64,000 nucleotides of DNA from Sphingomonadales bacterium (GTDB taxonomy: Bacteria; Pseudomonadota; Alphaproteobacteria; Sphingomonadales; Sphingomonadaceae): assembly GCA_016720115.1 (NCBI GenBank), contig JADJXT010000002.1, forward strand, positions 868,001 to 932,000. Reading direction: 5' to 3'. Shown in pieces: positions 63,144-64,000 of this stretch; position 1 is the stretch's first letter, and each line of letters starts with the position of its first letter. The notes beneath the pieces are model-generated. The model worked only from the letters and a program-made list of their open reading frames with translations, did no database searches and was not told the origin of the DNA. The position numbers were made by a program, and so were the translations under genes.

Positions 63144-64000
63144 GTGAAAGCAAAGCGTTGGGGCCTGTGGGGCGGGATCGCTATCTTCCTGCTGATGCTG
63201 CTTGTCGGCCCACCTGCTTCGATGACAGTTCCCGCCTGGCATGTCGCGGCGCTGACGGTGCTGATGGCGATCTGGTGGATGACGGAGACCTTGCCACTGA
63301 CTGCAACCGCGCTCCTGCCTTTCCTCGCTTTGCCATTCATGGGCATCCTGAGCGCAGGTGACGTAGCCAAGGAATATTATTCGCCCATTCTGTTCCTGAT
63401 TCTGGGCGGCGCCTTTTTTGCGCTGGCGATCGAACGCACAGGGATGCACCGGCGCGTTGCGCTCGGGATTTTGGGCTTTGCGGGCAAAAGCAATTTTGCC
63501 CTTTTGCTAGCCTTCATGGCGGCAACCGCGTTTCTTTCAATGTGGATTTCCAACACATCCACCGCCCTGATCATGACGCCAATTGCCATTGCGGTGATCG
63601 CAGCTGGCGGGATTGCAGAAGGCGATAGCGAAGGGATGGCTGGCGCGCTCGTGCTGGGCGTGGCCTTTGCCGCTTCATTGGGAGGGCTGGGTACCCTTGT
63701 CGGATCGCCAACCAATGCGATTGCGGCGGGACTGATCGAAAAGCAGCTTGGTTTTGACATCAGCTTTGTCGAATGGATGAGTTTCGGCGTGCCCATATTG
63801 CTGGTGGCCGTACCCGCCAGCGCATGGATATTGGCACGCGTTCAGCACATCGACGGGACGCCGTTCGACCCGGTTGCGGCGCGCACGGCCATTGGTGCGC
63901 AAGGTGCGTGGAGCGAAGCGGAGAAAAGGCTGCTGCCCTTGATCATGTTGGTAATTGCACTCTGGCTGGCACAACCGCAGCTGGAGGCAATACTGCCCAA
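63144..64000 (+). CDS. SLC13/DASS family anion:Na+ symporter (partial)
   Basis: The frame starts at GTG 63144 (VKAKRWGLWGGIAIFLLMLL) and runs off the right edge after about 285 codons. Membrane helices and the two conserved SNT-type motifs, SNTSTALIM and GSPTNAIAA, mark the SLC13 family that takes up dicarboxylates, citrate or sulfate with sodium. TEXLPLTATALLP-like TLPLTATALLP is also typical. The substrate cannot be told. Confidence 0.88.
   Translation, partial: MKAKRWGLWGGIAIFLLMLLVGPPASMTVPAWHVAALTVLMAIWWMTETLPLTATALLPFLALPFMGILSAGDVAKEYYSPILFLILGGAFFALAIERTGMHRRVALGILGFAGKSNFALLLAFMAATAFLSMWISNTSTALIMTPIAIAVIAAGGIAEGDSEGMAGALVLGVAFAASLGGLGTLVGSPTNAIAAGLIEKQLGFDISFVEWMSFGVPILLVAVPASAWILARVQHIDGTPFDPVAARTAIGAQGAWSEAEKRLLPLIMLVIALWLAQPQLEAILP

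Overview
The window reads as chromosomal DNA of an alphaproteobacterium of the order Sphingomonadales. It is GC-rich. The interrupted prolyl endopeptidase resembles the Sphingomonas capsulata enzyme as I remember it. The rpsL-to-rplQ supercluster, the NasT/NasS-regulated nitrate cluster and the small Sphingomonas-type periplasmic proteins all fit that group. The genus cannot be fixed from sequence alone.

Left flank (1-6130): two related small exported proteins; a methyltransferase overlapping the end of a prolyl oligopeptidase gene, which is broken by about 350 bp of G-rich low-complexity sequence (possibly an assembly artefact); a membrane-anchored CadC-like regulator divergent from a small membrane protein; and a two-way terminator.

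Ribosomal supercluster (6151-27841, all minus strand, transcribed from right to left): rpsL-rpsG-fusA-tuf-rpsJ-rplC-rplD-rplW-rplB-rpsS-rplV-rpsC-rplP-rpmC-rpsQ-rplN-rplX-rplE-rpsN-rpsH-rplF-rplR-rpsE-rpmD-rplO-secY-adk, then a three-gene insert (START-like lipid-binding fold protein, RimB-like protease, RimK), a terminator, and rpsM-rpsK-rpoA-rplQ. Three different palindromic repeat elements sit in gaps of this cluster (rpmD/rplO, rpsK/rpoA, rpoA/rplQ).

Middle (28047-40748): an HSL-type esterase, a DUF3667 protein, a 38-codon remnant of a Tat-exported protein, a PhoX-like phosphatase, a small inverted-repeat element, gltX, a GxxExxY protein coupled to ung, an acyl-CoA ligase, gamma-glutamyltransferase, class 2 pyrD, a possible small RNA with a strong terminator, an AraC regulator and tRNA-Thr(GGT).

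Nitrate assimilation (41128-52511): nasT and nasS; a two-hairpin ANTAR antitermination element; a PP2C phosphatase/protein kinase gene in the opposite orientation; narK; and the overlapping run nirB-nirD-nasA-cobA. Together these import nitrate, reduce it to ammonium and make the siroheme precursor. The ANTAR element is the most interesting feature here. It has two hairpins with identical AACGGC loops, and the second overlaps a strong terminator. No gene lies directly behind it on its strand, so it may act as a NasT-sequestering RNA, as a leader reading antisense through the kinase gene into narK, or as a relic of an inversion.

Right flank (52616-64000): an alcohol dehydrogenase/aldehyde dehydrogenase/acyl-CoA ligase operon; a threonine aldolase-DMT exporter pair; a wax ester synthase/DGAT gene that appears to start at ATT and carries a Lys/Ala-rich tail; a convergent lipase-like hydrolase; an SDR protein divergent from the PgeF peptidoglycan editing factor; and the start of an SLC13-type transporter.
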